Assembly: GCF_964355755.1 (NCBI RefSeq)
Contig: NC_092670.1
Coordinates: 35,513,795 to 35,577,794, forward strand
DNA length: 64,000 bases
Source of the DNA: Antedon mediterranea
Lineage: Eukaryota > Echinodermata > Crinoidea > Comatulida > Antedonidae
Reading direction: 5' to 3'
The position numbers were made by a program, and so were the translations under genes. Positions 1 through 11,700 of the stretch are shown one piece after another (within the stretch, counting starts at the first letter, position 1; each line of letters begins with the position of its first letter). Under the pieces are notes generated by a model. It was given only the letters and a program-made list of their open reading frames with translations. It did no database searches and had not been told where the DNA came from.

Positions 1-1107
1 TATCAACATTATTACTGAATAATCTAAATTAAATGACGTCATTACTTTAATCATACTACGTCATCGATCCTCTGGTCAGGTCACTTTCTTCAACATCATC
101 AAGCTTCTTCTATTAATTATTATCATATCATCAACAGCATTTCAATCTTGGTAATAATTTGTTATGGAAATCGTTCTCAAAATACTTTCTGTAACTTGTG
201 TATTAAAATTGTATTGATGAAAGCGAAACCGATTTTACGAATCATGCCAATAACAAACAATGCTTTTTCAATATCAATATTATAATTATTATATATTTTT
301 TTTGCTTAACAATGTTGGTTTAAAAAAAATATTGTATTTCAAATAAACTAATTATTTTGTTTTACTTCATGCAAACAAAAAGGTCCAATGATGAAAACTA
401 TAATGTTTCTTAACTGTGTCAAGGCAATTGTGTGATGGCTGAATAGTATCTATCACATAGATTAATGGACTTACTAAGGCTTGGTAACCACGTTTTGATA
501 GCGTTAAATACAAAACAGATAATGCAGAAAAGGAACACGGGATGCCGGTTGCCGGCTGCAGAAGGATACTACGTGAAATCATGGAGTAATAATTACCATG
601 ATGAAATCGAAGTGTCACTGTTTATTCACTTTGATTATGCGCATTCAAATTATAACGGTTACTACAGTGCGCGCGCCCATGCGAACGGTATGGTGGTACC
701 TGTCCTCCCCTCTCTATCTATTCAGGTCTCATCAACGATAAAAAAACAAGAAGAACGATTATGTTGAAGAAGAATGGTATACTCTTATCATTCCCAACAA
801 AGAAAATTTATAGTTTATTTATATAGATTGCCTTCCAGGTATTAACGAAAATCTATATTTTTGTACAGCACTAAAATTGATCTTAATAATGCTAAACACG
901 TATTCAAGCTATGTTTCCCTACTGCTTCGAACATATAATAATAATTATTAATAAAAAATCATGCGTTTGATATTCGGTAATGAGGATAAATTGTTGATAA
1001 GCATACGATGTGTAGGCTTGTATTGTAAGGCCTACTAAAGAATTCCAATCCTCGAATTTCATTCGAAAATTACACGCGAGTAACTTCTTAAAATGAATCA
1101 AGCTTAC
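1..1107 (-). other. Intron of the GALNT-like gene, left edge
   Basis: This stretch lies downstream of the exon-1 donor on the minus strand. I looked for the conserved stem and catalytic-domain motifs of GalNAc-transferases and saw none, so the next exon is probably beyond the edge. The open frames on both strands around 367-767 lack recognisable domains. Confidence 0.4.
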
Positions 1108-1533
1108 CTTTTTGTTAACAACCGGTATATTATTATTATTCTGGATATCCGGATGTGCGTCTTGATGCATTGGAAGAGGATGATGTACTAAATTGTTGGA
1201 GAACTTTACATTTTTTATATCACCTACGTCGGACTCAATTTGTTTTAATCTAAGCTTTAAACTGTCTATATAACTGACTAATTTGTTCTGTTTATCTTTA
1301 AGATTACTTATTTCGTCGCTCATTCCACTATCAACAGGCACTTCCACTTGTATATCCTTTTGCCCGTCGTGAGTTTCATCTCGTACGTTTAAATTGGGCA
1401 ATTTCATTGATGCATTTGGGTTGTCCGCCCCAGAAGACATTTCGTAAAGTGATATTAACAACATATCAAGTGTAATCCATAACACAGACGTCATGATAAT
1501 AGCTCGTATAATTTTTCTTGGTATTGACATCAT
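1108..1533 (-). CDS. GALNT-like: N-terminal coding exon of a type II membrane glycosyltransferase, probably a polypeptide GalNAc-transferase (partial)
   Basis: The exon runs from ATG at 1533 to a donor (AAG|GTAAGC) whose GT is at 1107-1106, giving 142 residues. Basic residues (IPRK) are followed by one hydrophobic segment at about residues 9-27 (TSVLWITLDMLLISLY). It resembles the signal-anchor of GALNT1/GALNT13 in the pattern T-S-x-x-W-x-x-L-D-M. After it comes a hydrophilic stem with a predicted coiled coil at about residues 70-105 (EISNLKDKQNKLVSYIDSLK) and a His/Pro/Asn-rich stretch. The family transfers GalNAc to Ser/Thr in the Golgi to start mucin-type O-glycosylation. The catalytic domain is not in the window because the gene continues past the left edge. 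The assignment rests only on the anchor, so another type II Golgi enzyme is possible. A second in-frame ATG follows immediately, so the start could be one codon later. Confidence 0.5.
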
Positions 1534-2157
1534 GTTAAAAGTTTATTCTACTTGTTCACGTATTCCTGACAATTTCGACTATGTTTTTAAAGAAAAATCG
1601 CGAGATGGATGCGGCATGCTCCAAACAAAAAATCTATCGTCGCTGTAAGCCTAATTTAAAATCATCTCTCGTACATTGTCTCGTCTGTACCCACTACATA
1701 CACAACGTGATGATACTCAGATACCATAGGTGTGCTCCAGCTGACACCAACTGTAGGTATACTACGTGGATGCATCGATCGATTATAATTTGTCAATAAA
1801 TCCAAAAGTGACTATAATAATCGCGCACACAATACAAAAGCTACATCCAACACTAATAGATAATACAGTTCGATATCAAACTCCATCCGTGAGTTAATTA
1901 ATACAAGTACGGATGGTTGAATTATTCAATGGGTTTGCTTCATCACCCAAGTTGGTTTAGTACACTATGATTTGCTTGTAGACGGAATTAGCATACGATT
2001 GATTAATTTCGGATAATTATATTATAATAAAGATATAAATAATTGACATATGGTAGGCCTTGCTTTTCTCATGCATTATGCATATACACTATTCTGCATT
2101 ATGTGGCATGTGTATTGCATTGTGTTAGAGAATGTTATTTCCCTTCCGTGGTAGTTT

Positions 2158-2333
2158 TAAGCTCTGTCTATCAAACATTATGTGACAAAATGTGATGTGC
2201 TAATATATAGACATGATGTTCACATCACTACCATATTTAGGCATATCACTACCCTATTTGGGTATATCACTACCTATTTGGGCACATCAAACTGTTTTTA
2301 GTCAACTAGTTGGATAGTGTAGACGGAGCATTA
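2158..2333. mobile_element. MITE, TAAAGCTCTGTC family, copy 1
   Basis: It begins TTAAGCTCTGTCTATCAAAC and ends with GATAGTGTAGACGGAGC, an imperfect inverted repeat. The interior carries three tandem CATATTTGGGCATATCACTAC-like units. Six further copies lie in this window. Confidence 0.8.
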
Positions 2334-2762
2334 CGCTCTCTTCCCCACTATGTTTGAGTAAGTTGAGTGAGAGAGACCGTCTAAGGATTGAAATCATGTT
2401 TATTTGCAACAGAAATAATCACTTTAATTCAACATTGTCGAGAAAAACGTGAATAACAAACGGCCATGAACCTTTTAGTTTGTTTCATGTATATCATGCT
2501 TCCGGGATAGCTGATGATTTGAATCATAATCATAATCTGAGTAGGTCGGCCTACCGTTCATCAGTGTAACTATTGCTTTTGTAAGGTCTTCCCACCATTT
2601 TATTTATGTTTCTGGTCATTTCTTATGGAATCAATTAGATTCCAGTATTGTTAACTCTTTTTCTCTCTCTGAGGTTTTCGTTGAAAACTATAGATCACTA
2701 AAAATCACCTGTATAATTAGACCTTTTTAAATATTTATAATTTTCATAGACCTTAATTTCTT

Positions 2763-2905
2763 CAAATGCATTTGAGACGAGTAGGGGGTTACTCCGGTGT
2801 ATTAGTACATCACAGCCACTGATCACCAACTGGGCCCTCTGGGAGACCAGTCTTTGACTGAAGAGGTTACCCAGTATAAATATATATTTCAATCAATCAA
2901 TCAAT
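2763..2905 (+). mobile_element. 5'-truncated tRNA-derived SINE, 3' end
   Basis: The segment GACTGAAGAGGTTACCCAGT followed by ATAAATATATATTTCAATCA matches the end of the fuller SINE at 11320-11552, including the terminal (TCAA) repeats. The tRNA-like head is absent. Confidence 0.6.
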
Positions 2906-3779
2906 CATCATTTGTTCTTTTTGTGTATTGATCTATCTTCTGAAAATTAATGGTTTTAAATGTTTCTGTTGAATTTCATATAATATTTAATCGCTTTGAC
3001 CAAAAATTACAATATATAGGCCTATATATATGAAAAACTGTAGGGCCTAACTTAAAGCAAAAATATTGATATAATTTAACCATTTATTTATATTAAGTTT
3101 TTTTGTAAGTGAAAACATTATTTCTAAAGTTTTTTTTCTACGGAAGTGATTAATAACATTATTAAAACTGCGAAATGGCATAGGCTATCAAAGTATTTTT
3201 TTCATCAATCTGCATTTTTCACGTTTTTTTATTAAATCTTTATTGGTATTGTATTATAATTATACAATTGTTGTATTGTTGACCATTAAAATTAATAAAT
3301 GTTGAATGTTGAATTATAGGCCTTACGTCTACAGCATTGACATAATAATAACACTAGGCCTATACTGAAACGGGAAGCAGTAAAAACACGCGATCTTTCT
3401 AAGTAAGTGATTTTTTGTACTAATTCGGGTTACTATATTAGAAAATACGATTTGTTTTGTCCAATGATAGCAGCTAGTGACTATGATTTTATATTTTCTT
3501 TTGCGTTGTGTTTGTTTAATTTGTTGATTTGTATATTTTGTAAAATGTATCTTTTGCCTGAATAAATAATAATAATAATGATGATGATCTGTGAGAAGGC
3601 TGCTGGTGGCGCTAATCCCCGCCATGTGTACTCAGTAAAGCGAGACAAGAAATTTAAATATGTAATCCCACGTGGTTAATCAGGTGACTAATCCGGTGTC
3701 ACGCGCTTCGGTTTTTACATGGTCCAGCTGAGTTGATCATTTACTACCACCACCGCGGTGTTTTAGTTCTTGGTCATTT

Positions 3780-3817
3780 GCAAGTTATTAACGTCTAAGA
3801 ACAGACGTTGCTGAAAT
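3780..3817 (+). other. GRN: Probable end of the non-coding first exon (5' UTR) of the granulin gene
   Basis: A strong donor (GAAAT|GTAAGT) at 3818 lies upstream of the coding region. The first coding exon begins exactly at ATG after a good acceptor (TTCTTCTTCAG), so the 5' UTR must lie in an upstream exon. The left boundary given here is arbitrary because the transcription start cannot be seen. Confidence 0.4.
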
Positions 3818-5140
3818 GTAAGTTATTGCAACTTTAAATACCATTTATATTTTCTGCATTGTGTGTATTTTTGACGACTTTAGCTGCTAGTCTTTCTAGG
3901 GAGAACGATTCGCATAGAAGGCCCAGCCTATTATTATTAGATTGCATTTTTGAAGAGGGAGGTGATATGTATTTGACCGTTTATGATAACTGTATTTGTT
4001 AAGGCTACCCTGCCCTCTGTAAATACTCCTTGCAAAACCGTCTAGGCCTCTACAATTATAATGCAAATAGCAGATTAGAAGCCTAGATGGTTTATTGTCA
4101 CATTTTTTTTACTCTCTTTGTACATTTTGCAGGTGATTTTATCAAGTCTGCAACTAATTAACTGTTTAGTTACTAAGTTTTTAATCGATTTAAATACACC
4201 GGTAATATGATACAAGCCCTGTGCTGTGTGCATAAGTTTCAGGCCTATCCGGCATAAGATCACATTAAATTTAAATTACTGTACATGCATCCAGTTTCTG
4301 ATGCAGAAGAATTACAAAAAAAATGTGTTTTAACAAATTACATAAATAGGTCTAACAAATTAGGCTCGGGTTAGTCGAAAGTCAGTGACAAAACTGATTA
4401 TTGTATAATAGGCCTAGTATTGTAGTATAATTACTTTGTTCATGGCTTATCAGATATTATGATTGTTCTCGGTTATTAATAAATGACAATGGGCTGGCAA
4501 CTATAAAATTGTTTGTAATAATTTTTAACCAAATAATCCCCACTGTAGCTTTCTATTGTTTTTATTGCATTTATTGTTTTGCATAGTTGGCAATTTGCTA
4601 CGAAAATTTTAAATCAATTTGTACGGAACAAAATTTAAAAAAATGTACAGTACTTAAGTCTCAAATTACATACTGTAGATTGTAATGGAGGAAGTAGTTA
4701 TTCACCTAGTAGGGATTTCCCCTTTTGGGTGAACTCTGACCTGTGGTGTCAATTGATGATCACAAGACATTGAGTACTATAATCTGGTATACATTTTGAT
4801 AATTTTATCTTTTCTAGGTACTGTTTGGGTCATACCTCTCAGATACTGTAGTAATTAATCCAAAAGACCAATAATTATATCTACAGTATATTAAGGATAA
4901 TTAGTAATTTACGTATAATTAACAATTGCATTGTTTTGCATAACAATTGATATTGAATAAACAATCATGTGAGCTGTGGACAAGAAATTCAATTGAAAAC
5001 CTTCTGTTCATAAATTGTTTAATTGCTTTTATTTTCGTTGGCTTGTTCCTTTTTATTGTCATATGATTTTAAATGTACTTATTTAAATGATATTGTAGCA
5101 ATTGTTTAATCGATGCAGGAAGTGGTGCTTACTTTTAAAT

Positions 5141-5695
5141 TAAAGATTTAAACCCGAAAAACATGAAAAACAAAGATTGATTAAAATGGCATTTTTGCTG
5201 TTTTAATAAAGTTATTCAATTCTATAGGGAAAAAAATGAATATATTATTTCACTTGAAAAACTGTTAATTTTAACCAAAAACTCAAATTTAAAATTGTTT
5301 GCTTTTTAATTAAATTAATTAAATTTTTTCAGGTACTGTAAAGTGTAAGTAACATTTTTCGATCCCGTTTTTGGTCAAAGTGAATAACTATTATCGGACA
5401 TTAAAATGACGTTCAACAACCAATAAAAAAAAAAGGGGACAATATATCTTTAAAGATGTAGTTATCCACTTTGACCAAAAATGGGATAACAAAAAATTAA
5501 ATATAATTTACACAAAAAATAGTCAAATTGGCTGCCAGCCAATGGACTTTTGGTTGATTTTACCCAATTATTTTATCGTATTTTTATCTACGGAAGTAAT
5601 TAACTGTATTAAAACTACAAAATAAACTATTCAAAATCGGATTTAATTAATCTTCATTTTTCATGTTTTTGGGGGACAATACATCTTTAAAATTA
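5141..5695. mobile_element. Two copies of the TTAAAGATGTATTGTC repeat in opposite orientation
   Basis: The left copy begins TTAAAGATTT and continues AAAAACATGAAAAACAAAGA. The right copy ends CATGTTTTTGGGGGACAATA followed by CATCTTTAA and contains TTGGCTGCCAGCCAATGG. The same elements recur at 17015-17276, 43018-43110, 55477-55745 and 62858-63152. Confidence 0.6.
5362..5487. mobile_element. Small foldback/MITE (~126 bp)
   Basis: The left arm ATCCCGTTTTTGGTCAAAGT continues GAATAACTA. The right arm TAGTTATCCACTTTGACCAA continues AAATGGGAT. The ~29-bp inverted arms match at all but a few positions, and the element sits between two other repeats. Confidence 0.75.
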
Positions 5696-5764
5696 AATAG
5701 GATATAAACTGTTAATTATCGTCCTTTTAATCTAGTTTCTGATCAAATACCTTTTCTTCTTCAG

Positions 5765-8700
5765 ATGATATTCTTAATGGTACTGGCCCTGCTGGCCAGC
5801 GTACATGCAGACCCTATTCTGCGATTCAAGCCCAATAACCTCAACAACCAGATCACTTGCCCAGACAAATCGGTTTGCGATGATGACAACACATGTTGCG
5901 AGCTAGAATCTGGGGAATATGGATGCTGTCCATACGTCAAGGTCAGTATAAAATAATACAAAGGATATAAAAAAAATATATTCAAGGATAATTGTAAGCC
6001 TATGAAAGTACTGTACTAACATTAAGAATAAGTATCAGTTTCTGAAATCTTTTCCTTGTATAGGTTTTTGACCACAATACAGTAGTTTTCCAGGACAATA
6101 GAACTCATGATACTCTTCAACTACTTTAAATACACTTAACATTATAATATATATATACAATCCACTTTATAAAAATGATTTTGGTATCATTATTATTAAA
6201 ATTACTGGAAACAATGACAATTCTGTGTGTATCAGTGGCTGGATCTCATTGGAGATACAAAATAAAATAAGCAAAAAGCTAAATCAAAACGAAAAGTAAA
6301 ACATCCAGAAAAATTAGCATACAGTGCTGTCCTTTTGTAAGTTGTACAGTAGTGTTTATTTGTCCAAAACCATTGGAAAGTAGTGTTGGTTAAAAAATGG
6401 TGGGTAAAAGTTAACCTAGACTTTTAACAGTTTTAAAATGCTTAATATCAAATCCTTAGGCAACTTGTTGTTCGGATAAGGCACATTGCTGCCCAGAAGG
6501 AACTACATGTGACATGGCGGAATCAAAATGTCTAAAGGGAGACATTTCTTTTCCATGGATGGAGAAGACAAAGGCATCTCCTCCAGGAACTATCATGTGC
6601 CCAGATCGTCAATCCTACTGCCCAAGTTCACAATACACATGTTGCAAAGCGAGCATTGGCAAATATGAATGCTGCCCTCAACCTAAGGTTTGTTTATTTA
6701 ATAATAATCTTCAGTATTTATAAATTGCCTAATGTAATGTACACACAGACAGAGGCAAAGAAAAAGTAATGGGAATGCGCCCTCGTCGCTATTGAGTGAT
6801 CGGCCAAGTTGTGCAGCTTATTTATCCATGACTTGGGAGCTTTCCAACCCTAGTAAATAAAAATAATAAAGAAGCTCAGTGCAGTACATAAGTGAACAGA
6901 TGTGTTGATTCGATCTGGCTGCAAGAGTGGAGTTGTGGCTTGGTGGTTATGATGCTTGGCTACCAATTCAAGGGTCCTGGGTTCATGTCCTGTCATATGT
7001 CAAGTTTTCTTCTAATGACAAATTTCAACTCCTAAAAACTTGTAATAAGACTTCGTTTATGTAGAGCATCTTGTGTATGTTTGTCATGTGAACAGGATTG
7101 CCGTGAGGTGGTTTCCCGAATGATCGTAAAATCAAAACGGTACTGGGTATGACCAACTAGCGTTATTGTCACCGGCTAGTCATCCATTCATAGAAGTACT
7201 AATGTAGTAGCCTACCTGTACGGTGACCATAGAATGTGACCCGAGGCATGACTAACTACGACTTTTAGATGATAGAAAGTTGAGAAAACATGTTACGAGT
7301 AGTTGTACGACATGAAGATGTTTATGAAATTATGTCAATAATGTTTACACACTAGGCATACAAATAGTAATGTTTGTTAGTAAAAATAATTTTGAGTTAA
7401 TAAGAATAAGATATAAGGAAGAAAAGCAAAGAGACTATGGAGCGGCTATTCCTGAATATACAATACTAAGTATCGTAGATTTAAATTATAAATTTTAGGC
7501 GATCTTGTCAAAGAAGGATAGTGAATGAATTTGCTTATGGTTATCCTTGGCAATTTGCCTAAATATATAAATAATAAATAAAAGAATTCTAAAGTGATGG
7601 AGCTGTATACAGCTCCGTCTTTTGTACACAATACATTATGAAACCATAAAGGTGTAAAGCTCAATAAATGCTCGGACAAACTCCTACTGCGTCTGAAACA
7701 AATTATCTACAGTACGTCTGGCTACTTCTTCAGCTACAATTTATTATCGCAAATGATATTTTTTACCTACAGGCAACCTGCTGCAGCGATGGTCAGCACT
7801 GCTGTCCCACTGGGTATACTTGTGATGAAGCCACGTCAATGTGTACAAAAGGCAATATAGAAATGTTTTGGTATGAAAAGTTGCCAGCACAGAAACTACC
7901 GAGTCTGTTTGAGGTACAGGATGTAAACTGTCCTGATGGGGTGAGTCACAGTCTAATAATATTTTATGCAATTTGAAAATTAGACTGGACTGTATGGTGG
8001 TCTATTGTAATGTAATTTTACAGTTTCCAACAAAGTACAGTGTTAGTGAGCACAATAGATATGCCATGTAATAAATGTTTTACCTACAGTACTGCGTGCA
8101 TTCATTTACTCATTCAATTTTTATTTCGGATTCTCTGGTCCATAGAAAGCAAACATTACATAAAAATTAACAAAATTATAAATAAAAGCTGATGATATCG
8201 GCCTGGAGAGCATCTTTTACATCTATTATCATTGAGACTAAATCATTTTCACTTGAATTAAGTCTACACATGTATCTATTTTCGTAAAAAGAAGGAATTC
8301 TACATTCGGTAAACATAAAGCGGACACTACAATGTCAAGGCCTTTGAAACAACATTCTTGACTCATTATTGTAGCATGCCTAAATAATAAATTTACACAT
8401 AGGTGTTTTTGATAAGGAGGAATTGCCACTGTGACAAGCAGAAGAATGACTATCTGGTTACTGTTCCTATGTATCTATTATGTTGTGTTTATTGTTTTAT
8501 GTTTTTATGTAAAAGGGTCCTGCGAAAACAGAAGTGTAAACTTCTCTATGCAGGATCCTTGCCATCATTTATGCTATGAAACTATATTTATAAAGGATGA
8601 GTAAATAATAATTATAATTATTTAGTCCGGGACATACAGTACAGTACCCAAACTTATATCTGCCATTGTGACAGCCAGTTCATCTCTCTGCATACCAGTA

Positions 8701-11700
8701 TTCGTCTCTAGTACATCAATGTATGCGAGAGCTAGCCTTCCTTGTTTTGCAAACCCATGTTTTGGCTGCCACAGCAGAACATAATTTCCTCGTTACTGTA
8801 CTGTGAAGAGGGTCCAGAAAAGTTCATTCTTATTGTTTGTTATTTTTGGTATGACCAAAGAGCCATAGTACTTTGTTATCGATTCTCTCATGTCATTTAC
8901 TGTACTTTTCAGAAATCAACTTGCCCTTCCGGCTCATCTTGTTGTGCATTAAAAGATGGTTATTATGGATGTTGTCCTTTCGATGGTGCCGTTTGTTGCG
9001 ATGATAAAAAACACTGTTGTCCATCAGGCTACACTTGCAGTTCTTCATCCTGCATCAAAGGCATTGTTACACTATCATTTACTGAAGTAATCACAAAGGT
9101 AATAGAAATATAGAATCTTATGACCACTATACACACACAACGCAGATCGGACAGGCGCTTTCCGCTGAGGATTCCATGGTTGTCAGCTTACCGTTACCGC
9201 TCGTCTGTGTAAATTGGCGTTTAGGCGTATTCTACGGTTGATTATGAGCTCCTCAAATTATTTGCACTATTTGGATAGAAATGGCAAGCTACTGTAGATT
9301 TACTTCGTAGAAATTATTTGTCAAAATAATTGATAACTATTACTTTTACATTATTCAATTCCTATTCAGTAATTTTTAAAATTCTTTCGTTTTTATGACA
9401 ATTGACATAACACAATTTGTTTTTTTTAATAAAACATATATTATAAATAAAATTGGGTAGTTAAATTTTATACAGAAATTTTTCTGTCTATTTTGAAATC
9501 ATTTACCATGTTTATTCTCTTTTAAAAAGAAAATTGGTAATGTTAAATGTCAGGATGGACAGTCATACTGCCCTCCAATGAGCACATGCTGTAAGCAAGA
9601 TAATGGGTACGGCTGTTGTCCCCTGGAAAACGTAAGCAATTTATGCATGATCACATTAATAGTTATGCTAAATCAGCCGATTCTCGGTACTGTATCTATT
9701 TCCGAAGTATCAATAGAGAAGGAATCTTTGGTAATACACCATCTCATGTGTTTCACATGTACAGTACAGTATCTAGTAGTCGGCAGTATAATTAACTTAC
9801 AGGATTCAGGCAACGCAAGTGAATGACATGCTGTATTTAATACCAAATATATATATACAGTATAAAGATTCAGCACTGGGAATCTGGTGGCAAAATAGTA
9901 ATTTGTATAATTAAAATAGGAGGAAAGAGAAAGGTAGAGGGTTTGCATTTATTTTGATATAAGTTTCACAGATTTTCTGTTCTGTTTTAGATGTTTATTT
10001 TTTATTCCATTTTAACTAGCATTTATATGTTGGTATTTTAATAGATTGAAATTTCATGACAGTGAATGAGTGATTATGAATCTAATATCTATCTAATATG
10101 TATAGTGCATTAAGGTGTAATACAATATTTCAAGTGAAAATTATTTTCAATGTAGGCTGAATGTTGCAGCGATGGCTTGCATTGCTGTCCAGAGGGCTAC
10201 AAATGCGATATTGCTGGTGGTACTTGTGAAAACTACTCATCAACTGTTGAACTAATAAAGCACAGCCCTGCTCAACTGACCTTTGAAGCAAATCCTGTTA
10301 CGCTTGAGGCGGTGATGTGTCCTGATGGTCAGTCTCAATGTCCAGATGGCAATACTTGTTGTAAACTAAGCAGTGGTCAATACGGATGCTGTCCACTACC
10401 TAGCGTAAGTGTCATCAAATATTCGTTAATACAGGAGTTATTTTCTAAGATACTATATAAAACGATAAGGTAACATGCATATTTGAATTACATCTTTTTG
10501 CTTATGTGTTTTTGCTTATGTTAATTTGTATTTTAGGCCGTATGTTGTAGTGATGGTCTCCATTGTTGTCCAACTGGCTACACATGTGATGTCTCGGCAG
10601 GCACCTGTGCAAAGAGTGCCCTCACTGTCCCATGGACGATCAAAACTGAAGCTAAACAAGTTGTAACCACCAAGAACCCAGTTTGCCCTGATGGTCACTC
10701 ACAATGTCCAGATAGCTACACTTGCTGTAAGATGTCCACAGGATTATGGGGATGTTGCCCACTACCAAATGTAATTTTCATATATATTTTTTTCTTTCTA
10801 CAAGAAGCCAAATATAATAAACAGTAAAATAAAGACTTGTAAAGCATTCTTTTTACAATGAATTTCATCTTGTGCCTTTTTAATCCGAATGTAGGCAGTA
10901 TGTTGTGAGGATGGAATACACTGTTGCCCAAAAGACAACATTTGTGATGATGCCACGCCAGGTTGTATACATGGTGATATCCACACACCTTGGTACGAGA
11001 AAGTTCCAGCACTTTCTGTAGAATCTGTTGTATGTCCTGATGGTCAGTCTCAATGTCCAGATGGTAATACTTGTTGTAAACTAAGCAGTGGTCAATATGG
11101 ATGCTGTCCACTTCCCAAAGTAAGATACGGTCTTGTCACAATATTATTGCCCGACACAAACACAAACTAGTAATAATATGTTTAAATGATTTAATAGTCC
11201 AACAAATACAGTTCGTTTCAAATGGATATATTCAATGCACAATAACAGTCCACGCGACTCTGATCGTGTACTTCGGCGCTCACAATGAATTGTTCCATAG
11301 TGTTCCAGTTCCAAGGATCTGTGAGTGAGTGGCCGAGCGGTTAAGACAGTGGAACCGTAATTACGTAGCCATAACATCGGCAGGGGTTCGAGGCTCACTC
11401 ACTCCATGGTTCTGGTGGTAGAACGAGTCTCCTCGGATAAGGACTATAAACCGTAGGTCCAGTGTAAACATCTAGCTCGTGTGCACTTTAAAGAACCTAG
11501 TACATCTTTCGTGACTGAAGAGGTCACCCAGTATAAATATATTTCAATCAATCAGTGCCTCTACACTACTTATTACAAATAGATCAGCTTCTCCTCCGAC
11601 CATCTATAGTAACATAAAACATGCATTTTCTAATATTTAGGATTCCATAAGTAGAACACACTAATATATAAATAGTTTACAACTACTCTTATAACGATAG

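Larger units (their letters stand above)
1534..3779. other. Divergent intergenic region between GALNT-like and granulin
   Basis: The two genes point away from each other. The interval holds one copy of the TAAAGCTCTGTC MITE family (2158-2333), the 3' part of a tRNA-derived SINE (about 2763-2905), and a degraded copy of the TTAAAGATGTATTGTC family around 3045-3230. I saw no convincing TATA box or CpG-rich promoter. Confidence 0.4.
3818..5764 (+). other. Granulin intron 1
   Basis: No coding signal seen up to about 5140. The 3' part holds two opposed copies of the TTAAAGATGTATTGTC repeat family with a small foldback element between them. Confidence 0.5.

Noticed and set aside
465-767. 100-codon plus-strand open frame
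   Set aside because: No recognisable domain, no signal, and an overlapping minus-strand frame of similar length. It also falls in the presumed GALNT-like intron.
10716-11111. 131-codon open frame on the minus strand
   Set aside because: It lies antisense to two well-supported granulin coding exons and has no domain of its own.
11320-11400. Functional tRNA gene with good A and B boxes
   Set aside because: The boxes are followed by a SINE body and a TCAA-repeat tail also found at 2763-2905 and 16499-16650, so it is the head of a retroposon.
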